64,000 nucleotides of DNA from Salvia splendens (taxonomy: Eukaryota > Streptophyta > Magnoliopsida > Lamiales > Lamiaceae): NCBI RefSeq assembly GCF_004379255.2, contig NC_056051.1, positions 2,878,062 to 2,942,061 of the forward strand. The letters are read 5' to 3'. Of the stretch, positions 10,241 to 22,583 are shown piece by piece. The translations under genes were made by a program, and so were the position numbers. Position 1 is the first letter of the stretch. The number at the start of each line of letters is the position of its first letter. Under the pieces are notes generated by a model that saw nothing but the letters and a program-made list of their open reading frames with translations, was not told the origin of the DNA and did no database searches.

Positions 10241-11449
10241 CAAAAACCAAAACAATCACTAATGAACAAAAAACCATTTGCAAAAACCAAACAATTTATG
10301 GTGGAAAAATACCTGCAAATCTTGAGTTATTGTTCCTCGACGCTGAAACACCGAAATCGGTCGTCTAATGATGAGAAGTTGTCGTACGTTGGAATAATGT
10401 ACAATTTTCATCTTGTTGACGGCAAAAAACATGCATGAATTCGGTTTCAATGTTAGATTTCGCGGCGTCTAGGGTTTGGGGTAGGGTTGAATTGGGAGGA
10501 AGAGAGAATGAATAAGAGTTGAATTGACGGAGAGAGGGAAAGAGATTGGGTTGTGAAATCGTCGGTCAAATTAATTTTGCTGAAATCTCGGAACTGTAGT
10601 TTCAAAACTGCTACACATTATTGTGTGATACCAATTTTACTCTGATAATGTACGAAATTGGCCGAATAATGTAGCTCGGGTAGTTTAAATCATATCCATC
10701 CAATTAATCTATATAATTGGTTGTGATTTGTTTTGTTTCCCGTAAAAATATATATGGAGCATAACGCCTACCCTACCAAACATGTAACTTTATACAGTAA
10801 AATAAGATACCATGGTTTTATTATGAATACAAAAAAAATGCTCAAAGCAGGGAAACTATGCATAACCACTAAAATGATGATAAAAGAGTAAAACTGAAGC
10901 TAACAAACATCAACTAACAAACAGAGTAAATTTGAAGCTAGTAAAGAACAAAAACCAAGTAGCATGCAACAAATATCAATAACACAACATAACATTTGTA
11001 CATGACAAGCAATACCACTATACCAGAGACAAGATATATAAGATTTTCGTTTCAAGAAATCATAGAGTTTAAGTTTGACAGAGTTGTTGTATGAACAACA
11101 TAAACATACATGAAATTAGGAGGTAACACATTCCATATTATTGTATCACAAAGCTGCATTCAAAAAACAGAGATTTTATAATTCCAAAATATAAAGACAA
11201 TAGCAATACATATTCTATGTACATCCAAGAAAAGATATGTAAGATTATAACAAAAAATTTATTTCATAAAATAATAAATCATGAAACAGGGACAATATAA
11301 CTATATTTATTTCATAAAAATTATAAGAAGAAGAATTTTCTAATAGTATTAAACAGAAATGAGGTTGCTAAAACCACATGGCTAAGATGAGTTACTTTGG
11401 ATGTATGTGGGTAGAAATGATCAAATAATGTCAACTCTTTGACATTTGG
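10241..11449. other. Intergenic, repeat-derived
   Basis: No gene supported. The minus strand at 10560-10310 reads like a CT-rich leader with AAACCCTAG and a possible donor GCAG|GTATTT, without coding support. At 10660-10682 the word AATAATGTAGCTCGGG recurs; the same word is reiterated in the Mutator-like MITE at 52447-52785. The remainder is AT-rich. Confidence 0.4.
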
Positions 11450-12246
11450 AATGCTTTTGAGGATTAGTTTCCTCTTCAACTACACAATTTGAAATAATCT
11501 GTAGCTTCTTCATAGTTCATATTCTCATCTTCTAAGATCTTAATTCTATATAGCTTGAGATTTCTTAACTCGAAGGGCTGCGATAGCTCAGATACCACCT
11601 TAAAGTCGCAGTCACCAATCAAGGTTTGCAACTTCCACAATCTTGAAATTCCTCTAGGTATCAATGTACCGCAGTTGACACGACACTTAAGTAGCGTAGG
11701 TTGATAAATTCAAATATTTCAGTTGGAAATTCAAAGAAATGCAAATTCATAAAATCCAACACCCTTAGCAATCTTGACGTGGAAAGGGCACCATATGGAA
11801 ACTCAACCACCTTACGACCAATGCATATTATAACAGATCGAGTATCTGACATGGACTCTGTTGCCCTTAACACCATCTTCATGAGCTTCTCTGCTTCCTC
11901 AATAATAGAATCAAGATCTCGTGCTACTTGCTCTAGATCCGATGTGGAAAAAGTTAATCTCGGTGAGCAGAGATGAATGCATTTGATCAACCAGGTGGAA
12001 TTCAAGCAGAAGACAACATTGAACCAATTAGTACGCATGTGATCAACCATGTGGGATTCAATGATGTCTTCAGCTTGATGTGCTACTTCTCTTATTTGGC
12101 TGTCTAGTTTGGTGAATGAAGATTTACTATCAAGGAGCTTTTCTTTGAAGAGAAGTAGCTTTGTTGTAAAGGGATTGGAGTTGAGGGTTGTTTTCATCAA
12201 GGATTCCTTCAAGAATGGTGATGAGAGGTTGAAGATTGTAAGCCAT
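11450..12246 (-). pseudogene. R1/late-blight-type CC-NLR relic, NB-ARC deleted
   Basis: The minus strand starts at an ATG at 12246 with MAYNLQPLITILEGIL, the characteristic opening of R1A/R1B-like CC-NLRs, and stops after about 38 codons. In another frame the Rx-N-like part continues (LDSQIREVAHQAEDIIESH, then LDSIIEEAEKL). It passes directly into leucine-rich-repeat sequence (RLLRVLDFMNLHFFEFPTEIF, INLRYLS), then after a further shift into IPRGISRLWKLQTLIG and a stop near 11476. The nucleotide-binding NB-ARC (several hundred residues in intact relatives) is absent. At least two frameshifts plus the large deletion make it non-functional as an immune receptor. Confidence 0.85.
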
Positions 12247-12659
12247 TTTCCAGATATTTTCTTGCTTGGAAAACAAAGGAAGGAAAGCTCCTTGCAAATT
12301 GCAGTCTCACAAAAACAAGATGATTGAATCTAAAACACCTCAAGTGCTCATTGTTGACTTGAGCAAATAATATAAAATTCTTGTATGATAAAAATATTGG
12401 GTAGGTGACTATAATTTTATTATGGTTGTTGTACTTAGCATTGAAGCTGTCCAAGATTTGCATTATTTTACTAGGGGCATTAATTATGATCTATAAAAGT
12501 GTACCATGTTGATATCTTCAAAGAAGCATTCAACATTTAAAACAAGTCTATATAATATATCCATTTGCCTCTTCTTCATAGCAAGTCTCCTATTGCTCAT
12601 ATCTCAAAGGTATGAATTTAAATTGTTAAAAATCTGAATAAATCAACGCATTTCAAATC

Positions 12660-14097
12660 ATGAGAGTGGAAGAGAAGTGAGCTACGAATTGGGGAAAAGA
12701 GAGTGATTTGGAAGATGAATACGGATAGTGAATAGGAGTATGTGTTGGGCTGCATTTGTCTAATTAAGATGCTGGGCCAGATTAATTCTCTTTGGGCTAG
12801 AATTTAATCCATTTAATTAGGACTTGGGTATCCTAAGTCTGCTAATTCTAAGATGCTTTGGGCCGGAGATATTAAATAAGGATTTTGGGTCAATGGAATA
12901 AATTGGTTGGGCTTAATGGAATTAATTTCTAAGGGAGCTTGGGCTCAAATTAATTTGGTTTGGTGTGGAAATTCTAATTAAGTTTTTTGGGACAGAATTA
13001 ATTAGGATCGTGCATTCTTGTTAAAGTATAGAAATTTCTTGAATCTTATTAGTATACTATTTGTTTTCAAAAGGTTATCTCTGCCAGTTAAAGGCGGAGT
13101 GAGGAATATTCAAGTTAAGGAGTTTTAAGTGAACGGGGTGGGTTTTCATAACTGAATATTTTTGTGGGCTTTCTGTTTAAAGTACAGTTTTTATGAAAAG
13201 TATTTTGTCTACTTTGTATTTAAGATATGATGTTAAGTGCGAGCTTGTTTTTAATGCGCAGTTTTATGAAAAGTGCCATTTACATAAAGTGAAAGTGATG
13301 TGATTTATTTTTTATGATGTTATGTGTTGCTTTACGGGTGCTCGTGAACTGTTAGCCTTTGTCTATTTTTGTTTTTGGCTTTGATCGATAAAAATGAGTT
13401 TTGTTTCAAATATGTTTCAAATATGTCTATCTGTTTGTCTAGCAAGGGCGACATCCCTACTAGACCAGTCTTGCTTTAGTTGGATTCGGGTTTGTAAGTG
13501 GGACGAGCTCATATATTCTGGTTTACCAAGAGTTAGTTGAATTAGGATTTGTAAGTGGGATGAGCCCATACATTCCCGATTCACCAGGAGTTAGTTCAGA
13601 TACGACATATGTTCCAGGAAATTGATCGGCAGATTTCTTTTGATAAAAGGAATGAAATGTTTTAGTGTTCTCGGATCTTTTACTTAAAACCCCAAATTCA
13701 CCCAGGAGTGGCTTGACGAAACCAGTTTTCAGTAAAATATATTTCGGCATGTGTCCACTTATTACACCACTCAGCCCTGCACATGTTCTAAAAATGTGCA
13801 TGTTGAGCAGTGATAATGCGGGCGATGTTGAGCACAGACAAATGAAGATCCTTCGATAGAATAGTACTTGGATGTGTCGTGTCTCCATACAAGATGTCAT
13901 CTGCTCTTGACTCTTCCACTGCAATGTAAAAATCGAAATTTTATTCTCTTGTATCATGCACTCTGATTTATATTATGACAATTATTCAGTTCATGTTCAA
14001 TTATGTCACAGTTTTTCCCTTTCTTCCCCGCTTCTATCATCCTCCCCTAATTGCGATCAACCTGGTTTTCTATCCTTAGAAAGTGCGGTCGTGACCT
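12660..14097 (-). mobile_element. LTR-like remnant, family Y copy 1
   Basis: The right end carries TTCCCCGCTTCTATCATCC, a GATCAACC block, TTTTCTATCCTTAGAAAGTGCGGTCGTGAC. The same modules close the copy at 14810-16328. Read on the minus strand this begins (T)GTCACGACCGC..., a usual gypsy-type LTR start. The left border is a guess. No gag-pol seen; the frames within are not recognisable. Confidence 0.45.
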
Positions 14098-14488
14098 AAC
14101 CTATTATCCCGTATTTTACTTTGTACTATTACACAATTCATCATATTCATTTCCATTACATGTCAATAAATATTTCCAATTGAATTCCAAAATCCCTTTC
14201 TATATATATACACACACATGCACCCTAATCAACAAAAAAAATTAAAAATGTCTCCTCCAATAATCTCATTTTCTACTGTTCTCCTCATCTCCTCACTCAT
14301 CCTGATCCGAATCGCTTGCTCCAATGCTTCTGTCAACATCGACACGGAGCTCTGCCTCCGCCTCTATCCATCCATCCCGCTCATCGCATCGGCCAACGAA
14401 ATCGAGACGGGAGTCCCCTACTCGACGAGCAGGCTCGAGCACGTGGCGAACGTGCGCGAAAGCACGCGGCCCAAATCGAGTGCGAGGA
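14098..14488 (+). pseudogene. Truncated copy of the PMEI gene at 20906
   Basis: The leader (ATTCATCATATTCATTTCC, then TTCCAAAATCC, TATATATACACACACATGC) and the coding start (MSPPIISFSTVLLISSL, then ACSNASVNIDTELCLRLYP) match the intact PMEI gene at 20906 almost block for block. The copy keeps its signal peptide and first cysteine pair, has lost about ten residues after the SAN motif (DLLNLSLAI in the paralogue), and breaks off at about 14488, at RPKSSAR, where LRR-kinase sequence begins. Promoter and leader were duplicated with it. The copy cannot form the four-helix inhibitor domain. Confidence 0.85.
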
Positions 14489-16920
14489 ACTTTCAAAATT
14501 TAAGGTTGATCAGATCGTTGGATTTGTCGACTAACCGACTTTCAGGTGATATTCCCAGCTCAAATGATGGTTGCCAAACCTTAGACTTTCTGATGGGTTG
14601 AAAGTTGCAGTAAAAGTGTTCAACTTGGAGCTGCAAAAAGCGGCAAGGAGTTTTGATACTGAAACTACTATATTGAGTAGCGCTCGACACAGAAACTTAG
14701 TTCAAGTTATTGGGAGTTGTTGTAATATGGAGTTTAAAGCATTGACTCTCGAATACATGCCAAACGGGAGCTTGGATAAGTGGTTACATTCCGGCTTTCA
14801 TGGTACAGAATTCATACACAGATTGAAATTTGAAAAGCCACTGATTACGAGCCCAAAACATCTTTCATTCCTTTATTGTTGGGCCCATAGAGGAGATCAA
14901 TCTGCCTCCACCATTTCTGTTTCCGGGAAGAGAGGAAATTGAATTACTTTACACACTCACGAATCACTGCCAAATCTCAACCGAAACAATTTCAGCCTAT
15001 ATGTAAGCATACCATCATTTAGATGAGTGCAAGATTGACGGCGCAAGAAGGGAGAGAAGAGGCGGATATTTTACTGAATTGGGAGATGAAAGAGAGAAAG
15101 GCAAGGTTTCGAGTTTGTTTCTCTGATTTGGTAATTGAAATTTTTTGTTGAGATTGCTTCTCTGGAAATTGTCGACAGATTGGATTGGGGAAGGAGATAA
15201 GTGAGAGGAAGCCAATGCTGCTCACGTTTGAAGTGTTGGGAATAAATATTTGGGCTAAGATTTCTCTTAGTGGGCCAATGAATTAAATCAAATGGGAGTC
15301 TGTTGATACATGATGGGCCAAGATAAGTAACCTGTGTGTTGGGTTGAGGGAGATAGGAGGCTTCGGAAGTTTCAGAATTTTCTAATTAAGATCAAAGGGT
15401 AAGATTTAATATCACGGAGGATGAATGCATTGTTTTAATTAATTTATTTTCTTAGTGCCCAATTATTGTATGTTATGTTCTTTCAAACAAAGGGTGATTT
15501 TGTGCAAGCTATTTGAGAAGCGAATGGAAAGACAATTGAGGATTTTAAGCGAATGACGTGGGCTTTTTTTGTTTATTTTTTTTTCAAATGATTCAAAATA
15601 TGTTTGTCATGCCATATTTTTTTGTTGCCATGGGACCTATCTGAGGTGGCTTTTGTCATGTATGTTTAATCGAATTCGGGTCTGACTAGGGAGTTGAGTG
15701 AGTCCCCACCCAGGCTAGTGTACACCACGTAGATCATGCGCTATCTCTTCGAGTTGGCCGGTCTAGTGACTTGGAATGTGGCCACATCCTTTCATGTATA
15801 TTCAGATATGATATGGTGATGTTGAGATGGATGGGTGGTACGCTGAAGTGTTTTAGTGACTCGGGCGTTTCCTTTCAATGTTAAAATCCCGAGGTCACTC
15901 GTTAATGGCATGATAAATAATTTTTTATAAAAATGTTTTAGGCATGAGTCTGAGTGCATCAAGTATTCAACTCTGCATGTGTTTTCCCTATATGCATGTT
16001 GAGTTGTGACGAGCGCGGTAGGTGTTGAGCATAAAGGTGAAGAATATAGTAAATAAAATGTTTCGAATATATTATGTCCGCATACATAATATTATTCTTC
16101 TCTCGAATGCTTCCGCTGAATGTTGTTTCGTTTGAATTCATATATTGATGAGATATTGTATCCCTTTGAGTTGTCAATTATTGAGATGATACTCTGATTT
16201 TATTCAAGTTATTCTCATTATTTCGAACTATGGTCGAGCTGTGTTGTTTTCTCCTTTCTTCCCCGCTTCTTTAACCGTGCCCTAGTCGTGATCAATCGTG
16301 TTTTCTATTCTTCGAAAATGCGGTGACAACCATGGTCTTACATTCCCATATGTGCATTGTGATATAAAGCCAAGTAATGTGCTGTTTGATCAAGAGATGA
16401 CTGGTGGTCATATTGCTGATTTTGGCATTTCCAAGCTTTTTGATGGAGGGGAAATCTGTCATCCAAATGCAAACAATGGCAACTATCGGTTACGCAACAC
16501 CAGGTGATGCATGGTGCTAATCTCACAAAATTAAATTTCATTGTATATACATGTTTTAGATAATCCTAACGCAATTTTGAATGTGTGTGATTCAATTAGA
16601 GTTTGGAACCGAAGGCAAAGTGTCGGTAAATGGCGATGTCTACAGTTTTGGACACTATTGCTAGAGATGTTCACTGGAAAGAAGCCAATAGATGATATGT
16701 TCGGTATTGGGTAAGTGAAGCATTAGAGCAAAATGCAACGACTGGAGTAGTGGTGCCCAACTTTGATTTGAAGGGAAGATCAACATTACTATGCAAAAGA
16801 GCAATATTTGTTGTCTACATTTGAATTGGCAATAAAATGTTTAGCCATGTCAGCAGCAGATGAAAGAATCAACATGATTGAAGTAGCGGCTACTCTACAC
16901 AATATCATGAAACAATTGTA
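14489..16920 (+). pseudogene. LRR receptor-like kinase relic (EFR/FLS2-like), split by an LTR-like insertion
   Basis: From 14490 the plus strand reads FQNLRLIRSLDLSTNRLSGDIPSS, a leucine-rich repeat. After a frame change comes a kinase N-lobe (LKVAVKVFNLELQKAARSFD, RHRNLVQVIGSC, LEYMPNGSLDKWLHS). Homology is lost at about 14805. It resumes at 16329 with [31 protein letters not shown], then after an intron-like gap EFGTEGKVSVNGDVYSFG near 16605 and CLAMSAADERINMIE to about 16918. Most LRRs, the transmembrane segment and the N-lobe/C-lobe junction are missing and there are stops and shifts. Intact relatives are plasma-membrane pattern-recognition-type kinases. This one is dead. Confidence 0.85.
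14810..16328 (-). mobile_element. LTR-like remnant, family Y copy 2, inside the LRR-kinase relic
   Basis: The right end reads TTCCCCGCTTCTTTAACC, TCGTGATCAATCGTGTTTT and CTATTCTTCGAAAATGCGGTGACA and stops exactly where kinase homology restarts, so its insertion split the kinase. It shares modules with 12660-14097 (GCATGTTGAG, GTGTTGAGCA, the terminal block). No clear duplication could be matched on the left side, whose border is approximate. Confidence 0.5.
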
Positions 16921-17159
16921 GCAGGTACAAAAAGGCACAATCTTCATTAGTATTAGCAATCGTAGGGTTTTATTCTTGTATATAGTATAGCTTATCCTTT
17001 GTGGAATTTCTATATGGCAAAACTTAATGATTTGAAAGATGTATAGATGGATACCTTTGATCAGTATGATGACTATTAATCCCCTACTCAAAATATGTAT
17101 AATGTGTGTGAAACTTGAATTAGAATAATATACACATGATGCACTATTTATTAGCACTG
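16921..17159. other. 3' flank of the kinase relic
   Basis: AT-rich; nothing recognisable beyond the presumed former 3' UTR. Confidence 0.3.
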
Positions 17160-18700
17160 AAAATACTTGCAAGTATACAAGGTAGATTTAGTATAGCTAA
17201 AGGTCAGTACCGAGATATCGAACACAGGGAATAAGATTGCAACTGTTTGTCATATACTAAGCATCATATACTATCTAGAGAAACGAGAATTTTGGTTTGA
17301 TTTTATAACTAGATAGAAAGAAATAAACAAATAATGGAAAACATAAAAGCAAAATAATACAAAGCAGGTTAAGGAATGTAGAGTTTTAGGAATCACGATC
17401 AAAAGCTAATATCCTATCAACTTCCTTGAATTATGGTCTCTAGAGTTACTAAGCTATCACAGACGTAAAATCATATCTTCTCTCGAAGCATACAATTCGT
17501 AGATTGCTACCTAGAATCGAAATGTCCTTCCTAGAACTAAGGCAACAACTCCTAAAAGCTCCTAAGATACTTAGCTTCATTCAAAAGCTCAAATCTTCCG
17601 ATTATATTGGCAAAGACGTCAACTTCTCTTCTTTCAAATTAACTACTCATCTCCCGAGTATTGTAGTAAAATCCACATGCATTTATAAGATGGTCAATCA
17701 AATAAATGTATAAGCATAAGATAAATTGAAATAACTACAAGAGCTAACAAAGAAAAACAATTGAATAAGTAACTCAAAATCATAGCATGTTTACCCAAAA
17801 TTATACTCCCCCTATATCTCATTAAAAATGAAACTCTTTTCTTATTTGGTTGTCCCATTAAAAATGAAACGTTTCCTAAAATGGAAACAATTATATCTCT
17901 ACTTTTTCTTCTCTCTTCATTAACTCACAAAACAACACTACATAAAATCTCGTGCCGATTCCCAAATGTTTCATTTTAAGTGGGACGGAGGGAGTACAAA
18001 AGATGTTTACTACTCATAGACAAGTAAAAACAACAAAAAGTACTAGACATGAAGAAAAACAAAACAAAACCCAAAGTTGAATGATGTAGTCTTCAGTCTT
18101 CTCTTGCCTGGATCCGCTCCAATGGAAAAATAATATGTGGAATATGACATGGAAGAAGTATAGAGATGGAGAGGGTTGGAGGCTCTGAGATAAATATTAT
18201 GAATTAGATTATATGTATATATAAGATTGAAAAAGTAATGGAAAAGATGGTAAATTCGAATTCTTCAATGAACATGAGAAATTTGGCAATAATTTCTTTC
18301 CTTCCTTAATTTTCCCATAATTTCCGCCAGCTTTTGACTGTATTGTGCGACGTTAGTAAAATGACCATAACTTTTTCCACAGAACTCCGATTTTGATGTT
18401 CAAGGTACCCACTCGAAGCTCTTTCGAAGCCGAAGAAAATGGTATGTAGTAAGGACTGATTGGACTTCAAACTCGCTGGAAGAATCGGCTCGAACAGAGG
18501 CTGCTGCATCTTGCCTTTTTTGCACATTTTTCCTATCTTTTTCTATCATTTATCAACAAACACGTCAATATACCAAAATGTATAATATATGCAATTTAAT
18601 AACATAATTTGCATGATTGACATTTAAAACGATCCAAATCTAGTTTTAAAAACATGCAAAACCCGTGTTTATCAACTCATATCCATAAACTTCTAAATTT
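17160..18700. mobile_element. LTR-retrotransposon remnant, family X copy 2
   Basis: Shares the block order of 8975-10240: CAAGTATACAAGG with ATCGAACACAGGGAATAAG, TATCTAGAGAAACGAG, GGTCTCTAGAGTTACTAAG, CCTAGAACTAAGGCAAC, and a closing segment around ATCAACAAACACGTCAATATACC. A Stowaway-like MITE has inserted into it. No coding domains. Confidence 0.45.
17804..17996. mobile_element. Stowaway-like MITE
   Basis: Begins TACTCCCCCTATATCTCATT and ends AAGTGGGACGGAGGGAGTA. The halves pair through ATGAAAC/GTTTCAT words. It lies inside the family X remnant, so it is the younger insertion. Confidence 0.65.
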
Positions 18701-20840
18701 GCAACATCGACTATTAAAATCACAAGAAATTGATGGATATATATTGGACTTAATTAAGCTGCAACCCATTTGCACAAGATCTATGCAACAATTTTATCGA
18801 GTACATAATAGGGTTTGATTCTTTGTACCCATATTTCAAAATTTGTATGCAAACCTTGTTGCACATTAACTATAGAAATCAATATAGTATGCAATAATGT
18901 GTGCTTTTATTACTCTTCTCTCCGTTCAACAATAGGATAGAGTCTCGTTTTTACCATTTCGTTTTTGTCTGACAATAAGAGACTTATTTAATATTTACTA
19001 CAATGATAAATAGACTCTAGTTTTCACTAATTTATTTCACTCACATTTCACTATAACTATATTCCATATTTTTTATGATTCACATTTCTTTACATTTCCT
19101 TGTTAAAAAGAAATGAGATTCCTAATCGTGAACGGAGCTAGTAATATTTACTCTAAACAGTTCACTTTTGTCATTTTGATAGTATGTCCTTTTTAATCAG
19201 TCAACATTCGTTTTGGTAAGTTTTTCATTCTAACTAACTAACAATACACCAATACCTTTTTTTTTATCTCATACTTACAAATTTTTACCTTAAAACTTGA
19301 GTTATTTCCAAATTTTCTACTTTATGACACGGAAAAGTATATTTTTACATAAGTTAAAGAATCATGGTTAACCAATTTGCAGGTTGTTGATTCAATTCTA
19401 AACATATGTTGGTACTGTGATTAAAAAGTTTAAAAATAAAATTGTGCATGAAAATTTGAAAGTAAGTTACTAGTGACCTAATAATATCTCACTTAACTGG
19501 AAAGTAAAAAAGGAAAATATATTGATTTCAGCCAATTTCACAAAAGAGGAGAGGAGAAACGCGTCTGTTACAAAAGTTAATGGGATAGTTAGATAGGTGA
19601 GATGTTCTCTTAAATTTGACATTTTCTTCATTATTACTTTACTATCTTAATTAGAGGAATAATAATATTCTTTTTGCCAACTGTGCATTCCTATATACAC
19701 ACAAATATATTTATTACAACATATTCTTTTTTGCTTCATTTATATTAATGTGTATTGTGTTACAAAAGTCAAATTACGCGTCGGACACCTAAAAATATAG
19801 TGTAAATGTACTGATACATATATTTTGTAAAATTACAATATAATGCCATCTATTTATATAGTAAAATCATATTTCACGCGGTTAAATAAGAATTCGGGAG
19901 GATAAGAATGAATATACTACTATATATGCATTAAACCGGCTAGCTGTATAATCATTTACATTTTTTTCATTTTTAGTGCGGAACCATATTCCACTAATTT
20001 TTTCACTCACAATCCATTATAAATCTATATTAAAAATGGGTCTCACGTTCCACTCACTTTCTCCTTTTAACATTTGTCATAAAGTTATACAATTTTTTAA
20101 AACCCATGCTGAATCAAACAGTAGCGAATCCAGGGGGAGATCGCCCCTCTCCGACAATCCGCTACTATGGACCTGGACGTTATTTTTTCATTATCACCCC
20201 CTCCGATAGCTTTCGTGGACGGATGGAGTATTAACTTTTTCCCTTTCAATCATGCAATTAAAAAGTTTATTAACCATTTATACAAAATGTTACTACTTCC
20301 TCCGTCTGATTGAAGATGACCTACTTTCCTTTTTGATTTGTCCCAACCAAGATGATCCATTACTAAAAATAAAAACACATTTCTCCATAATTTATTTCAT
20401 CTCTCTTACTTTACTCTTTCCATTTAACACACAAAATAAAACTACAATAAATTTCGTGCTACCCAAGGAATGGGTCATCTTATTTCGGACTATTTTGTAG
20501 ACAACAAACCAAATATTTTTATTTTATCACGAATTAGACTATTAGAGTTCAACTAATTTCTAATAATTATACATATCCGTACAGCTAAACTGTCTTAGCT
20601 CATTGGTTATTCAAATATTTTTAGTAGTTTGGCAAATCAAAAGCCAAACAATTTTCATTAATAGCATTAAATTTTACTAGCCTATTAAATTAACAGAAAA
20701 TCATAATTACTCCACCATATCTGTACACGCGCTTTTCCCTTAATAGAATCCTCAATACTAAAACAACTCATCATATTCATTTCCATGAATTCCATACATA
20801 TTCATCCCATCTTAATAATTATCCAATTTAATTCCAAAAT
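18701..20840. other. Intergenic with decayed MITEs
   Basis: No gene seen. Stowaway-like decayed copies: about 18920-19140 (CTCTCCGTTCAACAATAGG ... GTGAACGGAG), 19960-20230 (ends TTCGTGGACGGATGGAGTA, with an inserted GC-rich stretch near 20115-20190) and 20286-20500 (starts ACTTCCTCCGTCTGATTG). Short frames here are low-complexity. Confidence 0.5.
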
Positions 20841-20845
20841 CCTTC

Positions 20846-20856
20846 TTTATATATAC
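20846..20856 (+). promoter_or_regulatory. Probable TATA box of the PMEI gene
   Basis: TTTATATATAC about 55 bp upstream of the ATG at 20906; the same element is conserved in the truncated copy at about 14200. Confidence 0.5.
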
Positions 20857-20905
20857 ACACACATGCACCCTCATCATCAACAACACAATCAAAACAAAAC
20901 AAAAA

Positions 20906-21490
20906 ATGTCTCCTTCAACAATCTCATTTCCTTCTATTCTCCTCATCACCTCACTCATGCTAATCTCATATCCCAAACACATCATTTCAACTCCTTCTCC
21001 ATTGATTCAAAAAGCTTGCTCCAATGCTTCAATCAACATCGACACGGAGCACTGCCTCCGCCTCTTCCCACGCATCCCGCGCATCACCTCCGCCAGCGAC
21101 CTCCTCAACCTATCGCTCGCGATAATCGAGACGGGAGTCTCCCACTCCGCGGCCACGCTCGCGCACGTGGAGCACGTGCTGAATAGCGCACGTGCGAAAT
21201 CGCGGGCGAGGGCGGTGGCGCTGCGGGAGTGCAGGGCGGCGTACGGGCAGGTGGTGGAGCGGTTCGCGAGCGCGGCGAGGGAGGTGAGGAGGGGAGAGTA
21301 CGTGGCGCCGACGTATGAGCTGCTGACGGCGAGCACCGACTGCGTCAAGAGCTGCGGAGAAGCAATGGCGTCTCGGAAAGTGGGAGATAGGATTGTTTGG
21401 AGAAGCGGGAAGGCTATGGCGGTGTTTGGGCTCTCTGCGGTGACGGTGATTGACCAACTTGATCGCCCTGCGCCGCCTCCATTTCATTGA
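20906..21490 (+). CDS. PMEI-domain inhibitor (pectin methylesterase/invertase inhibitor-like)
   Basis: A single-exon frame of 194 codons. Residues 1-29 form a hydrophobic signal peptide (ISFPSILLITSLMLIS). The mature part has the PMEI pattern: C38 and C50 in the N-terminal hairpin (KACSNASINIDTEHC), then a helix bundle with C109 (ALRECRAAYG) and C146/C150 (STDCVKSC). Inhibitors of this family are secreted and block pectin methylesterases or acid invertases by a 1:1 complex; which of the two cannot be told from sequence alone. The C-terminus (RPAPPPFH) is slightly extended. GC content is much higher than in the flanks. A truncated duplicate lies 6.7 kb upstream in the same orientation. Start chosen because the signal peptide follows directly; the longer frame from 20785 is out of register. 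Confidence 0.88.
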   Translation: MSPSTISFPSILLITSLMLISYPKHIISTPSPLIQKACSNASINIDTEHCLRLFPRIPRITSASDLLNLSLAIIETGVSHSAATLAHVEHVLNSARAKSRARAVALRECRAAYGQVVERFASAAREVRRGEYVAPTYELLTASTDCVKSCGEAMASRKVGDRIVWRSGKAMAVFGLSAVTVIDQLDRPAPPPFH

Positions 21491-22583
21491 TACAGTTCAA
21501 GCACTGTGTATTCGATTGAACTTCAATTCGTTTAGAAGAAATTTCGAGATCTGAGTGTTGCACACAAGGTGTTTGGTAAAATGTCCAAATGTATTCAGGT
21601 TGTTATTACATTTCTTCTTTTTGTTGAAATGTTTTGGTTTAATCATTCAAGTGTTATTTGGAGAATTTCAAATTTTTGAAGCATACATTGTTCTTCCAAC
21701 TTTTTTGCGCAGAATTGAGAAGAAATTTTGCAGTTATTTTATGATTTATGTATTTCGGTTTTATGCCTTCCATGTGTTTGACAAAAGAAAATGAATAGCT
21801 CCTCTTTCTGAGCGCAAAATTGTTGGGCTTTTGGTTCCATATATATAAGGCCATGCATAAGCCTGTTTGTTTTATATACTTGGGCCGCAATATATGGTTT
21901 CGGGACAAGATATAGTGGGCTACTTTTTGGACTCTTTAGTTATAATTTTTTTATGGCACAAATTAAATAATCCGTATACCTTCGAGAATAAAAGCAATGT
22001 TTAACCTTGGATTTTGAAGATGAATGATAATCTTTGTTTTCACATATGCAATAATCTTTATCTTTATTACTAATATAAAGTGTCAGTTTAGTGAAAAGAC
22101 AGTATACCCTTTTTGGAGGGAAAATAGAAAGTTTTAGAAAAATGTGAGAAGAAAAATACATAGAGAAATGAATTGACTGCATTCGTGCAGAGCTAAAGTG
22201 GTCTTACCAAAAAAATGTGGTCGTCCAAAAAATCTAGGTTAGAAGAGAAGCTTTGTAACATTATCTATAAAAAAAATATGCACCATTGCTACAAAAGCTT
22301 AAGTGTAGAGCAATGCGGCAGGTGGGTGGAGCAGCGAAGAATGTAAAAATCATGGATTAAATATACCCGGTCAATAGATTTTGACCAAACAATAAATGTG
22401 ACGAGACATTTAATTTTGTGAAATTAAATGATATAGCGTCGATCTACACTTTACGTAGATAAATGTAGTATATTCACTTTCTCTAATCCGATTTCCGGTG
22501 AGTGAGAAATAGTGGATTAAAGTTGGGCATAATTAACTTTTAATTAAAGCTTTAAGTGTGAGCTTAGGGAATAATTAACTAAG
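21491..22583. other. PMEI 3' flank and intergenic DNA
   Basis: AT-rich, no gene. The first 300 bp probably include the PMEI 3' UTR. Confidence 0.4.

Noticed and set aside
21007..21487. Antisense frames of 113 and 125 codons over the PMEI gene
   Set aside because: GC-driven shadows of the plus-strand PMEI coding sequence.
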